A DNA stretch of 64,000 nt, from positions 19,368,001 to 19,432,000 of the forward strand of contig NC_079489.1 of NCBI RefSeq assembly GCF_020520425.1, given 5' to 3'. The DNA comes from Spinacia oleracea (Eukaryota > Streptophyta > Magnoliopsida > Caryophyllales > Amaranthaceae). Positions 20,900-32,685 of the stretch are shown here, one piece after another (within the stretch, counting starts at the first letter, position 1; the number at the start of each line of letters is the position of its first letter). The notes beneath the pieces were generated by a model. It was not told the origin of the DNA. It saw nothing but the letters and a program-made list of their open reading frames with translations, and made no database searches. The position numbers were made by a program, and so were the translations under genes.

Positions 20900-23800
20900 T
20901 CAAAGCCATTCTCCAATATGCTTGATTCCCATTGCTGCAGTGTGCGAGTTGTGCTTCGCCTGCGGCAGAGGTTTAGTCAATGGATCTGATATGTTGTCAT
21001 CAGTTCCAATTTTGCTTATCTCGACTTCTTTTCTTTCAACGAACTCTCGTAGAAGGTGAAATCTACGAAGTACATGCTTGACTCTCTGGTGGTGTCTAGG
21101 CTCCTTTGCCTGTGCAATAGCTCCGTTATTGTCACAATACAGGGCTATTGGTCCTTTAATGGAGGGGACTACACCAAGTTCACCTATGAACTTCCTTAGC
21201 CATATAGCTTCTTTTGCTGCTTCATGTGCAGCAATGTACTCCGTTTCAGTTGTAGAATCCGCAATGGTGCTTTGCTTAGCACTTTTCCAGCTTACTGCTC
21301 CTCCGTTGAGGCAGAAGACAAACCCAGACTGTGATCTGAAATCATCTTTGTCGGTTTGGAAACTTGCGTCCGTATAGCCTTTAACAATTAATTCATCATC
21401 TCCACCATAGACCAGGAAGTCATCTTTGTGCCTTTTCAGGTACTTCAGAATGTTCTTTGCAGCAGTCCAATGCGCCTCTCCTGGGTCTGACTGGTATCTG
21501 CTTGTAGCACTGAGTGCGTACGCAACATCCGGGCGTGTACATATCATAGCATACATTATTGAACCAATCAATGATGCATATGGAATCCCATTCATTCGTC
21601 TACGCTCATCAAGTGTTTTTGGGCACTGAGTCTTGCTTAGAGTCATTCCATGAGACATGGATAGGTAGCCTCGCTTGGAGTCCGCCATCTTGAACCTATC
21701 AAGCACCTTATTGATATAAGTGCTTTGACTAAGTCCAATCATCCTTTTAGATCTATCTCTGTAAATCTTGATGCCCAATATGTACTGTGCTTCTCCTAGA
21801 TCTTTCATCGAAAAACATTTCCCAAGCCAAATCTTGACAGAGTTCAACATAGGAATGTCATTTCCGATAAGTAATATGTCGTCGACATATAATACTAGGA
21901 AAGCAATTTTGCTCCCACTGACCTTCTTGTATACACAAGATTCGTCTGCGTTCTTGATGAAACCAAAGTCACTGACTGCTTCATCAAAACGTATATTCCA
22001 GCTCCTGGATGCCTGCTTCAATCCGTAGATTGACTTCTTTAGCTTGCATACGTTTTTAGCATTCTTTGGATCCTCAAAACCTTCAGGCTGTGTCATAAAC
22101 ACAATTTCTGTTAAAACGCCGTTTAAGAAAGCAGTTTTGACATCCATCTGCCATATTTCGTAATCGTAATATGCAGCGATTGCTAACATTATCCGAATAG
22201 ACTTTAGCATTGCAACTGGTGAAAAGGTTTCATCGTAATCCACACCGTGGACTTGCCTGTAACCTTTTGCAACCAATCTAGCTTTGAAAACTTCAAGTTT
22301 CCCATCCTTGTCCTTTTTCAGTTTGAAAACCCATTTGCTTCCAATGGCTTGGTAGCCATCTGGCAAATCGACCAAATCCCATACTTGGTTTTCAGACATG
22401 GAGTCTAATTCAGATTGCATGGCTTCTTGCCATTGCTTGGAGCTAGGGCTCGTCATAGCTTGTTTGTAAGTCGCAGGTTCATCACTTTCAAGTAATAGAA
22501 CGTCACAGCTCTCGTTCATCAAAATACCTAAGTACCTTTCCGGTTGAGATCTATATCTTTGCGATCTACGTGGGGTAACATTTCTAGATTGACCATGATT
22601 CTTACCAGATTCTTCTAAAGATCTCTGAGTTTCATCCTGAATGTCATCTTGAGCATTCTCTAGAGTTTGTTGTTCGACTCGAATTTCTTCGAGGTCTACT
22701 TTTCTCCCACTTGTCATTTTGGAAATGTGATCTTTCTCCAAAAAGACACCATCTCGAGCAACAAACACCTTGTTCTCAGATGTATTGTAGAAGTAATACC
22801 CCTTTGTTTCCTTTGGATAGCCCACAAGGATACATTTGTCAGATTTTGGATGAAGTTTGTCTGAAATTAATCGTTTGACGTATACTTCACATCCCCAAAT
22901 CTTAAGAAAAGACACATTTGGAGGCTTTCCAAACCATAATTCATATGGAGTCTTTTCGACAGCTTTAGACGGAGCTCTATTTATAGTGAGTGCAGCTGTA
23001 TTTAGTGCATGTCCCCAAAATTCTAATGGAAGTTTGGCCTGACCCATCATTGACCTGACCATGTCTAGCAAGGTTCTGTTCCTCCGTTCCGACACACCGT
23101 TCCATTGTGGTGTTCCAGGAGGAGTCAATTCTGATAGAATTCCACATTCTTTCAGATGGTCATCAAATTCATAGCTCAGATATTCACCGCCTCTATCAGA
23201 CCGCAGTGCTTTGATCTTCTTGCCTAATTGATTCTCTACTTCACTCTGAAATTCCTTGAATTTGTCAAAGGATTCAGACTTATGCTTCATTAGGTAGACA
23301 TAACCATATCTACTGAAGTCATCAGTGAAAGTGATAAAGTAGCTGAAACCACCTCTAGAATTTGTACTCATTGGTCCACATACATCTGTATGGATTAAAC
23401 CCAATAGTTCATTTGCTCTTTCTCCAACTTTAGAGAAAGGTTGCTTTGTCATTTTGCCAAGTAAACATGATTCGCATTTACCATAATCCTTTAAGTCAAA
23501 TGGTTCTAGAATTCCTTCCTTTTGAAGTCTTTCTAAGCGTTTCAAGTTTATATGGCCTAATCGACAATGCCACAAATAAGTGAGATCTGAATCATCATTT
23601 TTGGCCTTTTTGGTATTTATGTTATATACTTGTTTGTCGTGATCTAATAAATAAAGTCCATTGACTAATCTAGCAGATCCATAAAACATCTCTTTAAAAT
23701 AAAACGAACAACTATTGTCTTTTATTAAAAAGGAAAATCCCTTAGCATCTAAGCGAGAAACTGAAATGATGTTTTTAGTAAGACTTGGAACATGGAAACA

Positions 23801-24865
23801 TTCTTCCAGTTCCAAAACTAGCCCGGAGGGCAACGACAAATAGTAAGTTCCTACAGCTAATGCAGCAATCCGTGCTCCATTTCCCACTCGTAGGTCGACT
23901 TCACCCTTGCTTAACTTTCTACTTCTTCTTAGTCCCTGTGGATTGGAACATAAGTGTGAGCCACAACCTGTATCTAATACCCAAGAAGTTGAATTAGCAA
24001 GTATACAGTCTATAACGAAAATACCTGAAGATGGAACGACTGTTCCGTTCTTCTGATCTTCCTTTAGCTTCAAGCAATCTCTCTTCCAATGCCCCTTCTT
24101 CTTGCAGTAGAAGCATTCGGATTCAGAAGTGGGTTGACTGACCTTCCTCTTTACAGATTTGGCGCCAGTTTTCTTAGTTGGGCTGGCCTTGTTGCCACCT
24201 TTCTTAGCATTCCTCTTCTTTCCAGATTTCTTGAACTTGCCCCCACGCACCATAAGCACATCCTGCTTATCACTTTTGAGCGTCTTTTCAGCGGTCTTCA
24301 GCATACCGTGAAGCTCAGTGAGCGTTTTGTCCAGACTATTCATACTGTAGTTCAGTTTGAACTGATCATACCCGCTATGAAGAGAATGGAGGATGGTGTC
24401 TATAGCCATTTCCTGAGAAAATTGCTGATCCAGCCGACTCATATTCTCAATGAGTCCAATCATTTTGAGAACATGTGGACTTACGGGCTCGCCTTTCTTA
24501 AGCTTGGTCTCAAGAATTTGCCTATGAGTCTCGAATCTTTCGACTCGAGCCAGATCTTGGAACATGTTCTTCAACTCACTGATGATTGTGAAAGCATCTG
24601 AGTTGATGAACGTTTTCTGCAGATCCGCACTCATGGTGGCGAGCATTAGACATTTCACATCCTTGTTGGCATCAATCCAACGATTGAGGGCTGCCTGAGT
24701 GACCCCGTCGCCTGCGGCTTCGGGCATCGCCTCTTCTAGGACATACTCCTTTTCTTCCTGCATAAGAACTATTTGCAAGTTCCTTTGCCAGTCAAGGAAG
24801 TTTTTCCCGTTCAACTTCTCCTTTTCGAGAATTGATCGAATGTTGAATGAATTGTTGTTTGCCAT
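20900..24865 (-). CDS. Element C Gag-Pol polyprotein (Ty1/copia), about 1321 aa, intact
   Basis: The start was placed at MANNNSFNIR (24865) rather than the first in-frame Met at 24958, because the family's Gag begins there. Domains in order: Gag (KLNGKNFLDWQRNL), CCHC knuckle (CFYCKKKGHWKRDC), aspartic protease (WVLDTGCGSH), GAG-pre-integrase (LWHCRLGHIN), integrase core with HTDVCGPM, FTDDFSRYGYVY and TPPGTPQWNGVSERRNRT, reverse transcriptase (QMDVKTAFLNG, YGLKQASRSWN, LVLYVDDILL), and RNase H (SWKSAKQSTIADSTTETEY, ALYCDNNGAI, DPLTKPLP). The expected Asp/Glu catalytic motifs are in place and there is no stop or frameshift over 3.9 kb. It could supply proteins in trans to element D. Confidence 0.96.
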   Translation of the reverse strand: MANNNSFNIRSILEKEKLNGKNFLDWQRNLQIVLMQEEKEYVLEEAMPEAAGDGVTQAALNRWIDANKDVKCLMLATMSADLQKTFINSDAFTIISELKNMFQDLARVERFETHRQILETKLKKGEPVSPHVLKMIGLIENMSRLDQQFSQEMAIDTILHSLHSGYDQFKLNYSMNSLDKTLTELHGMLKTAEKTLKSDKQDVLMVRGGKFKKSGKKRNAKKGGNKASPTKKTGAKSVKRKVSQPTSESECFYCKKKGHWKRDCLKLKEDQKNGTVVPSSGIFVIDCILANSTSWVLDTGCGSHLCSNPQGLRRSRKLSKGEVDLRVGNGARIAALAVGTYYLSLPSGLVLELEECFHVPSLTKNIISVSRLDAKGFSFLIKDNSCSFYFKEMFYGSARLVNGLYLLDHDKQVYNINTKKAKNDDSDLTYLWHCRLGHINLKRLERLQKEGILEPFDLKDYGKCESCLLGKMTKQPFSKVGERANELLGLIHTDVCGPMSTNSRGGFSYFITFTDDFSRYGYVYLMKHKSESFDKFKEFQSEVENQLGKKIKALRSDRGGEYLSYEFDDHLKECGILSELTPPGTPQWNGVSERRNRTLLDMVRSMMGQAKLPLEFWGHALNTAALTINRAPSKAVEKTPYELWFGKPPNVSFLKIWGCEVYVKRLISDKLHPKSDKCILVGYPKETKGYYFYNTSENKVFVARDGVFLEKDHISKMTSGRKVDLEEIRVEQQTLENAQDDIQDETQRSLEESGKNHGQSRNVTPRRSQRYRSQPERYLGILMNESCDVLLLESDEPATYKQAMTSPSSKQWQEAMQSELDSMSENQVWDLVDLPDGYQAIGSKWVFKLKKDKDGKLEVFKARLVAKGYRQVHGVDYDETFSPVAMLKSIRIMLAIAAYYDYEIWQMDVKTAFLNGVLTEIVFMTQPEGFEDPKNAKNVCKLKKSIYGLKQASRSWNIRFDEAVSDFGFIKNADESCVYKKVSGSKIAFLVLYVDDILLIGNDIPMLNSVKIWLGKCFSMKDLGEAQYILGIKIYRDRSKRMIGLSQSTYINKVLDRFKMADSKRGYLSMSHGMTLSKTQCPKTLDERRRMNGIPYASLIGSIMYAMICTRPDVAYALSATSRYQSDPGEAHWTAAKNILKYLKRHKDDFLVYGGDDELIVKGYTDASFQTDKDDFRSQSGFVFCLNGGAVSWKSAKQSTIADSTTETEYIAAHEAAKEAIWLRKFIGELGVVPSIKGPIALYCDNNGAIAQAKEPRHHQRVKHVLRRFHLLREFVERKEVEISKIGTDDNISDPLTKPLPQAKHNSHTAAMGIKHIGEWL

Positions 24866-27703
24866 ATTAAAAACTACAATTGAAAAGAATAAACAAATAA
24901 ATAACCATTCACAGTTTCTCTTAATAAACTTAAATTCTAGCATACATGCATAATTCAATGTTTATTAAGCATTTTATTGAAGTTATGTGTTCCGGCAGGT
25001 GTGAATAAAATGATTCCAAGATCCTAAAATCATTGAAGAACTAAGCACAGTTTGTCGACTTAATCCTAAAACATCTTAGGTAAGCAAAAGCCTTTTGCTA
25101 ATAGTCTAGAAACTATTCTTGGTTGATAGGTACGTCTAAGAACTTATTAGGTAAACCTATCGATTTTGCCACGACATAAAAGGACTCCTTACTTATATCG
25201 TTGAGTTTCACCAAAACTAACATGTACTCACAATTATTTGTGTACCTTGCCCCTTTAGGACCAATAAGTAACACCTCGCTGAGCGAAAACTATTACTAGA
25301 TTGATGTAAAGGATATCCAAGCAAGTGTATATTTTGGCATGGCACCTTTTAACTCAATTTTTAAGTTTGGAACTTAAGGCTCTTACTATGTTGGTTAGAT
25401 TTTAAGTGAACTAAAATCCTTAATCATGCAACATAATCAAGCCGCAATCTCATGCATAATTAAGACATATTTAAAAGCAATAAATAACTTAAAACATGCA
25501 TAAGATAAATGTGATCTAGTATGGCCCGACTTCATCTTGAAGCTTTAACTTCAAAGTCCGTCTTGAAAATCTCCGTGGGAGGCACCATTTTCTTCAAATA
25601 GGATAAGCTATAATTAAAACTAATTACAACTATTTGATGGTACGCAGACCATATTTGAATTGAAAAACGACTTTGGTACTTTAGACCAATTACATTCAAA
25701 TTAATGGTACGCAGACCATATTTTCTATCCTATTTGGGCCATACTAGTCACTTCATAACCTGCAAAACAGTACATATACAATATATACCATTCACCCATT
25801 CATTATCATGAATGGCCCACATAGCTGGTTAGTAAAACACATTATGCATCACGTAAACATTTGCAGCAATTAATCAAGGGCACCAATAATCTAACAATTA
25901 TTCAGTCCTTATTAATTCTAATCAAGTTGTTTTAACCTTAAGGATATGTAGACCTAATCAAGAGTTTATGACTAAAAGGGCTCCCACTTAAACCAATAAA
26001 TTCATATGCTTTACTAATTTTAAACATAAAAATGTATTTCTAGTCTAACTAGAAACATACAAATTTAATTAAAATTTAAAGCTCATATAAATTTATAATT
26101 GAATCCAAAAAGTTTAATTTAATTTCAGTCGTATTTAAATTAATTCATGATTTTAATTTTAGTAAAATAATTAGAATAAATAAAATTTATTATAATTACA
26201 ATATTCAAAATTAAAATCCAAGAAAATAATTTAAATTATTAATTTTAAAATTAATTAAAATTACGTAAACTGAAAATTTCAAATTAAAATTTCAAAACGA
26301 TCTAATCGCAACGCAAACACCTCACGCATCACACGCCCATGGGCCACACGCACACAGCCATCGCTGGCCATGTGCGCGCAACCCATGCGCTGCGTCGCAT
26401 AGCTGCTGCTTCTACCCTTCGCAAGCCATCGCGCGAGCTGGTGCTCGCTGCGCGCGCGCCAGCGCTCGATGCACGCGAGCATGTGCTCGCTGCGCGCGCG
26501 CCAGCGCTCGATGCACGCGAGCCATCGCTCGCTGCGTTCGCTCGCTAGCGCTCGCTGCACGCGGGCCAGCGCTCGCTTCGTGCGCTCGCCAGCGCATGCT
26601 GTGCGCGCTTGCTAGCGCTAGCTTGGTGCGAGCCAGCGCTCGCTGCACGCGGCATCGACGCTGGGCGCAGCACTCGTGGCACGCGAGCTTGCGCTCGCTG
26701 CGCGCGAGGCAGTGCGCGTTGTGGCGCAGCTCGCTTGCTGCCCACACGCGACTGCCGTGCCTTGCCTTCGCCCATGCCCATTCGTCCATTGCTCATAGCC
26801 CACGACACAAGGCAGGGCTGCTGCCTTGTGCTCGTGCACCATGCCCTTGCTCATTGCATTCGTGCCGCATGGGCGACGAGCTCCCTTGCTCGTCGTCACA
26901 TGCCCGCACTATACAACACCCCTTAAGGGTAACACGTAGCGTCCATTGCTTTGTGCGTGCAAGTTATATGAACGAATCGCATAAAATTTAAAAATTTATA
27001 TTTAAAATTAATGACAAATTAATAAATTAATATTAATTTCATAATTTTAGGGCGAAAAATCGAAAATTTATTATTCAATTGATTTCCGATTAACATGGAT
27101 TCAAGTCTAGGTCATAAAAATTTAAAATTTATCATAAATTTACAATTTTTATGGTGGTTTTTAATCATATGTATCTAATTAAATTATAATTAATTATGAA
27201 AATCAAATTAATTCTAAATTATTCTAATTTTCAACAAATTAATCATAATTACAAATTAGATTGCATAATTAACAAGGATAGGCATTCAAACTTGTTAAAC
27301 ATATACAGTAGGTCAACCAAAAATTCAAGATTTACCAACAAGAATCGCAAATATTTAATTTAACATCTTAAATATACGAAATTTTGCATTCGAAAAACTA
27401 AAACCTTCGAAAAGTCATAGTTAGGCTTCGAATTTGAGAATTCTGGGTTCGGCAGAAAAACACTCTTTTTGTCAAAATTTTAGAATGCCTTTTACATGCG
27501 GAATTGACACAAAAATCACTCGATTTGGATGAGTAACGAAGAAACTGCCGAAAAACTGCGTACGTATAATTAAATAAACGCAATTTGCAATTAATTAACA
27601 ATTACGAAAATTAATCACCCCTTTTAATTCTTGCAAATTTGTAATATTTAACCATGTTCATGCAATTTAGATTATGAAAATAATAAGAGGCTCGTGATAC
27701 CAC
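24866..27703 (-). other. Element C leader (primer-binding site to Gag), 2.8 kb
   Basis: Unusually long untranslated leader. It contains the primer-binding site at its right end (27689-27703 on plus as complement), AT-rich blocks, and the GC-rich island at 26290-26940. Near 25560-25740, a repeat of ATGGTACGCAGACCATAT occurs twice. It is co-linear with 36039-38720 in element D. Confidence 0.75.
26290..26940. repeat. GC-rich island with short tandem repeats in the element C leader
   Basis: About 650 bp built from GCGCTCG/CGAGCGC-type words, including two adjacent copies of a ~44-bp unit near 26440-26525 (CGCGCCAGCGCTCGATGCAC). It is in sharp contrast to flanking AT-rich sequence. Lack of AT-rich stop codons gives long overlapping ORFs on both strands (up to about 130 aa, Arg/Ala/Ser-rich); these look like artefacts of composition. 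The same island recurs at 36780-37400. Confidence 0.8.
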
Positions 27704-29073
27704 TGTTAGGTTATGATACATATGACAATTCATAAATCATGCAGAAACAACCATTAAGCCAGGAATACATATTATTTACACATAATCATATAGCATAGTC
27801 TAGAAGCATACTCTTTGTTGCGTGCCTTCCCTAGCTGCGCCCGAACCGAACAAGAACAAGTCTTTAGGACTCCAAGTGTCGTCCCTCCGTAGATAGTCCA
27901 CAGCACGTCCGGATCCGCCTTAAGATTGACCAACTAGAATCGCCCTTAAGGTACTAATAATTTCGGCACTTTTAGGCAAGGTATGTGACTGAATTTTTCT
28001 CTCAAAAACTCACTTTGAATACTTGAAAACTCGTTATAAATTGTGAACCCAGGCCACATATTTATAGGGGTATGGAAAGAGAATTGGAATCCTACTAGGA
28101 TACGAATTAATTAAATTAGAATCCTAGTGGAACTCTTATTTAATTAATTTATCTTTTAGGATTAGGAATTTAATCATTAAACGAATTCTATACGCTTTAG
28201 GATTCGAGTAACACACTTCGAGTAATACGCTAGCACCGCACGCAGGCCTTGCGGCCCACGCACAGCGCCAGCCCACTCGTCGCAGCCCCGCGCGCGCGCC
28301 CAAGCTTCGGCTGGGCCTGGCTTTTGCGCTGGGCCTGGTCGCATGCTTGGCGTGTGGTTGTTGCGCTTGGCTTGCTGGGCGATGGCCCGGCTTCGTGCTG
28401 GGCCTTCGTCTGGCAGGCCTCGTCCGATGCTAATTCGTACGATACGCTTCCGATTAAATTCTCGATTCCGGAATTCATTTCCGATACGAACAATATTTAA
28501 TATTTCCGATTCCGGAATTAATTTCCGTTTCGAACAAATATTTAATATTTCCGTTTCCGGAATTATTTTCCGATTCCGATAATATTTCCGATTCAGACAA
28601 TATTTCCGTTTCCGGCAATATTTTCGATTCCGGCAATATTTCTATTTCCGATAATATTTTCCGATACGTACCATGTTTCCGTTTCCGGCAACATCTACGA
28701 CTTGGATAATATTTATATTTCCGATACGATCCATATTTCCGTTTCCGGCAATATCATCGTTTCCGGAGTATTCATTTGCTTGCCTTTGACGATCTCAGCT
28801 CCCACTGGAACCAAGATCCGTCGATTCCGAATATCCATAGATGGAGTATTTAATGCCATTAAATACTTGATTCGTTTACGTACTATTTGTGTGACCCTAC
28901 GGGTTCAGTCAAGAGTAAGCTGTGGATTAATTCCACTTGAACTGAAGCGGCCTCTAGCTAGGCATTCAGCTCACTTGATCTCACTGAATTATTAACTTGT
29001 TAATTAATACTGAACCGCATTTATTAGACTTAACATTGAATGCATACTTGGACCAAGGGCATTATTTCCTTCA
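27704..29073 (-). repeat. Element C 5' LTR (1370 bp)
   Basis: On the minus strand it starts TGAAGGAAATAATGCCCTTG and ends ATCATAACCTAACA, followed by the primer-binding site GTGGTATCACGAGC. It contains many CGGAAACGGAAATATT-type units, a GC-rich segment (28230-28420) and a TATA-like CTATAAATA near 28060-28070. It is close to the LTRs of element D along its whole length, with scattered differences. Confidence 0.9.
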
Positions 29074-32000
29074 GCTGGTGTGATGAATAGTGCTATGCTT
29101 AATGCTATTTGTCAGGAAGTTATGAAGGTGATGAAAGGCCAACAGCAACAGAATGGTGATAATAATGCAGCTAGTTGCTCTTATGCAAACTATGCAGGTA
29201 CAATTTCTCATTCCTTTAATTGTACTACAACTACATGCAATCTTGATCATGTGCGGATAGTAGATTCTGGTGCTTGTGATCATATGACCTATGATTAGAA
29301 TATATTGATCAACATAAGGGTTCTTATTCAGCCTATCAAAGTTGGTTTGCCTGATGGAACTCAAATGATAGTTGAGAAATTGGGAGATACTACACTGAGT
29401 GATGATCTGATTTTACATGATGTACTGCTAGTCAAAGGTTTTAAACACAATCTATTGTCTATTGGGAGATTGATTGAACACACTGGTGCAACTGTAACAT
29501 TTACCAGAACTGGATATATTTTCCAGGACCCCTCTAATTCCAAGATAATTGGTGCTGGAATAAGGACAAAGGGACTCTACTATTTTGTCAAGCCTCAAGT
29601 TGATGTCAGTCAAGGTATATCCTCTCAGGTGCCTAGTTGCAACACTGTTGATCATTTGGTTGATGTACATATGACTAGATTGCCTAATAAAACTGCTACT
29701 AGTATTTCTCAATCTGATGGTGATTCTAGAAATCATCTGGATTTGTTACATGCTAGGTTGGGACATCCTTCTTTGTCAAAGATGAGATCTGTAAATGCTG
29801 ATTTTTGCAAAGGTGTTACTGAATATAACTGTGATGCATGTTATAGTTCTAAACATCATAAACTTCCCTTTCCTGTGAGTGATAGCAGAGCTGTTGCATG
29901 TTTTGACTTGATACATATTGATCTTTAGGGTTCTTATAGAATAAGAAATCTGGATGGAGCCTCATATTTCTTAACCATAGTGGATGATCCTAGCAGAATT
30001 ACTTGGACATACTTGATTCACAACAAACTACAGGTTCAGAAAGTTGTTTCTGAATTTCTTGCAATGGTTGAAACTCAATTCAGTAAAAGGATTAAGAAAA
30101 TAAGAACTGATAATGGAACTGAGATAGTTAAAGAATCTTGTAGAAGTATGTTTGCCAGTAAAGGAATTTTTCTTGAAAAGAGTGTCCCATATACTCCACA
30201 GCAGAATGGTAGGGTTGAAAGAAAACATAGAAGTTTGCTGGAAATTGCTAGAGCATTGAGATTTCATGCAAATCTTCCTAAAAAATTCTGGGGTGAGTGT
30301 ATTTTGACTGCTACTCATTTGATCAACAAGATTCCTTCTAGGGTTTTGAATGGAAAAACACCTTTTGAGGTCATGTTTAAGACACAGCCTGCTTATGATA
30401 ACCTCAGAGTTTTTGGAACTTTGTGTTTTGCTCACAACTCTCATGTTCACAGAGACAAGTTTGATTCCAGAACCAAGAGATGCTTGTTTATTGGTTATCC
30501 TGTTGGTTATAAAGCTTTTAAGCTTTATGATCTTGAAACTCACAAAGTGTTTGTTTCCAGGGATGTGATATTCTTTGAAACAATATTTCCATTCTAATTA
30601 TCTCCTACCAAAATTGCTTCTGTGGTTCCTAATCCTTCATTGGTTGATTTCAGTACTGAATCTTACCAATCTTCTATTTCCCTCCCTGATTCATCCACTC
30701 ATTCACACATTTCTTCTCCTGTTTTTTCTCCCACTCATCAAAATGATTCTTCTCCTCAAAATTCTCCTATAACCCCTATTCAATCCATATCTTCTAATTC
30801 TTCAGAATATGTTTCTGATTCTGTTACTTCTGACACTCATGTATCTCATCATGTTCTTATACCTCATGAAAATCCTATTCCTATCCAAAGACAATCTAGC
30901 AGGCCTATTAAACCCTCTGTGGTTCTAAAGAACTTTGTTGGGGGTTACATTCCTCATAGAGAAAATCCAGAACCACATTCCAGTGAATCTCTTTCTTTCT
31001 CTGTGGCACCTTCTTTGACTCATACAGAAGAAGTTGATTTGACTAAATCTGATGACAATTGGTTATTAAGACTAGCCTTGGATAACTTTGACACTTGAGA
31101 CTCTCTTGCTTTTTCTGTATTTGCTTCTCCTACTGATCCCAAAACCTATCATCAAGCTAAAAATGATGTGAATTGGATACAAGCCATGGAAAAGGAGATC
31201 ATTGCTCTTGAAAGTAATGATACTTGGGATTTAACAATTCTACCTAAGGATAAGAAGGCAATCGGCTCCAAGTGGGTGTACAGAACCAAACTAAATCCTG
31301 ATTACTCCATTGATAAGCACAAAGCAAGATTGGTTGCTATTGGTTATCAACAAGTTGAAGGTAAAGATTTCACTCAAACATTTTCTCCAGTTGCTAAATT
31401 AGCAACTGTAAGAATCATTATAGCTTTAGCTGCTGCTAAGGGATGGCATTTGTGTCAACTTGATGTGAATAATGCTTTTCTACATGGTTTCTTAGAAGAA
31501 GAAGTGTATATGCAGCCTCCTTCTGGTTACACAAAGGCTAAACCTGGTGAGGTTTGCAGACTTAAAAGATCAATTTATGGCTTGAAACAAGCTTCAAGAC
31601 AATGGAATAAAGAACTTAGTAAGTTTCTGAAGGTGTTGAAATTTCAGCAATCAACACAGGATTATTCTTTGTTCACCAGAAATCTTGATGGTGAATTTTT
31701 GGTTCTTTTGGTATATGTTGATGATATTATGCTGACTGGAACATCATTGACTCAAATGGAGGAAGTCAAATCTGCATTGGATCAAGCTTTTACAATCAAG
31801 GATTTGGGTCAGTTGGCTTATTTTTTAGGCATTGAGATACACAGAACTGACAAAGGCATTTTTCTTTCACAAAAGAAATACATCAATGACATTCTTGCTG
31901 ATGCTGGTATGTTAGATTGTGAGCCTGCTCCTGCTCCTGCTCCTCTTTCTTGTGGATTGAAATTATCAACAGAAGTTGGTGATAACCTAGATGAACCAGA

Positions 32001-32685
32001 TATTTACAGAAGACTTGTTGGGAGATTATTATACTTAAGCATCACAAGACCTGATCTGTCTTATTGTGTTCAACATTTAAGTCAATTTGTACATTCTCCC
32101 AGGGTACCACATTTGCGTGCTGCTCTACATGTTCTTAAGTATCTTAAAGGTACTTTAGATCATGGTCTATGGTATTCTTCTGATTGTGATCTCAAGCTTT
32201 CAGCTTACAGTGATGCTGACTGGAGTTCTTGTCAGTACAGCAGTAGATCACTTAGTGCATATGCTGTATTCCTTGGTTCTAATCTTGTTTCTTGGAAAAC
32301 TAAGAAGCAAAAGAGTGTCAGTAAGTCCTCTGCAGAAGCTGAATATAGGAGTATGTCAGCCACTGCCAGTGAATTGGTTTGGATGCAAGGTCTCCTTGAG
32401 GATCTTCAAGTTTGTATTCTTCTTCCCATCACTCTTCATTGTGATAACACTTCTGCTGAGCATCTTGCACACAATCCAGTTTATCATGACAAGACCAAAC
32501 ATCTCAAGAGAGAAATGCATTACATAAGGGAGCAAGTTGCTGCTGGATTCATCCAAACTTCTCATGTTCCTAGCTCTCAGCAATTGGCAGACTTGCTCAC
32601 AAAACCCCTTGCTTCCTCTCATCATCATGTGCTATCTGCCAAGCTTGGACTCTTATCCAAAGTCCAGCTTGAAGGGGGAGTATAG
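29074..32685 (+). pseudogene. Element A protease-integrase-RT-RNase H, with in-frame stops
   Basis: One frame runs from 29074 to the stop at 32685 and is broken by stops at 29296-29298, 29926-29928, 30595-30597 and 31096-31098. Segments encode protease (IVDSGACDHM), GAG-pre-integrase (LLHARLGHPSLSKM), integrase (IRTDNGTEI, TPQQNGRVERKHRS), reverse transcriptase (GSKWVYRTKLN, QLDVNNAFLHG, YGLKQASRQWN, VYVDDIMLTG) and RNase H (SWKTKKQKSVSKSSAEAEY, HCDNTSA, LTKPLA). The final 505 codons are open. There is no frameshift in this half. The upstream boundary is the junction with element C. Confidence 0.92.

Larger units (their letters stand above)
19436..29073 (-). mobile_element. Element C: autonomous-type Ty1/copia with intact polyprotein and abnormal 3' end
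   Basis: Read on minus: LTR 29073-27704, primer-binding site GTGGTATCACGAGCC, a long leader with a GC-rich island, one uninterrupted Gag-Pol ORF, a 3' non-coding region, the tract AAGGACAAGTGGGAGAC, then LTR sequence starting at 20034. Instead of a full 3' LTR, the last 599 bp form an inverted hairpin (see 19436-20034). No matching target duplication flanks the two ends (GGATT versus GCTGG), and element A has lost its gag zinc knuckle at this point. This argues for a rearranged insertion. Confidence 0.9.

Noticed and set aside
24089..24601. 170-aa ORF antisense to the element C polyprotein
   Set aside because: Shadow of the long sense ORF; no conserved motif.
26279..26991. Several overlapping Arg/Ala/Ser-rich ORFs on both strands (up to about 130 aa)
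   Set aside because: They arise from GC-rich repeat composition with few stops, in all frames, inside an untranslated leader; no domain or plausible start context.
30028..30543. 171-aa antisense ORF in element A integrase
   Set aside because: Shadow of integrase coding sequence.
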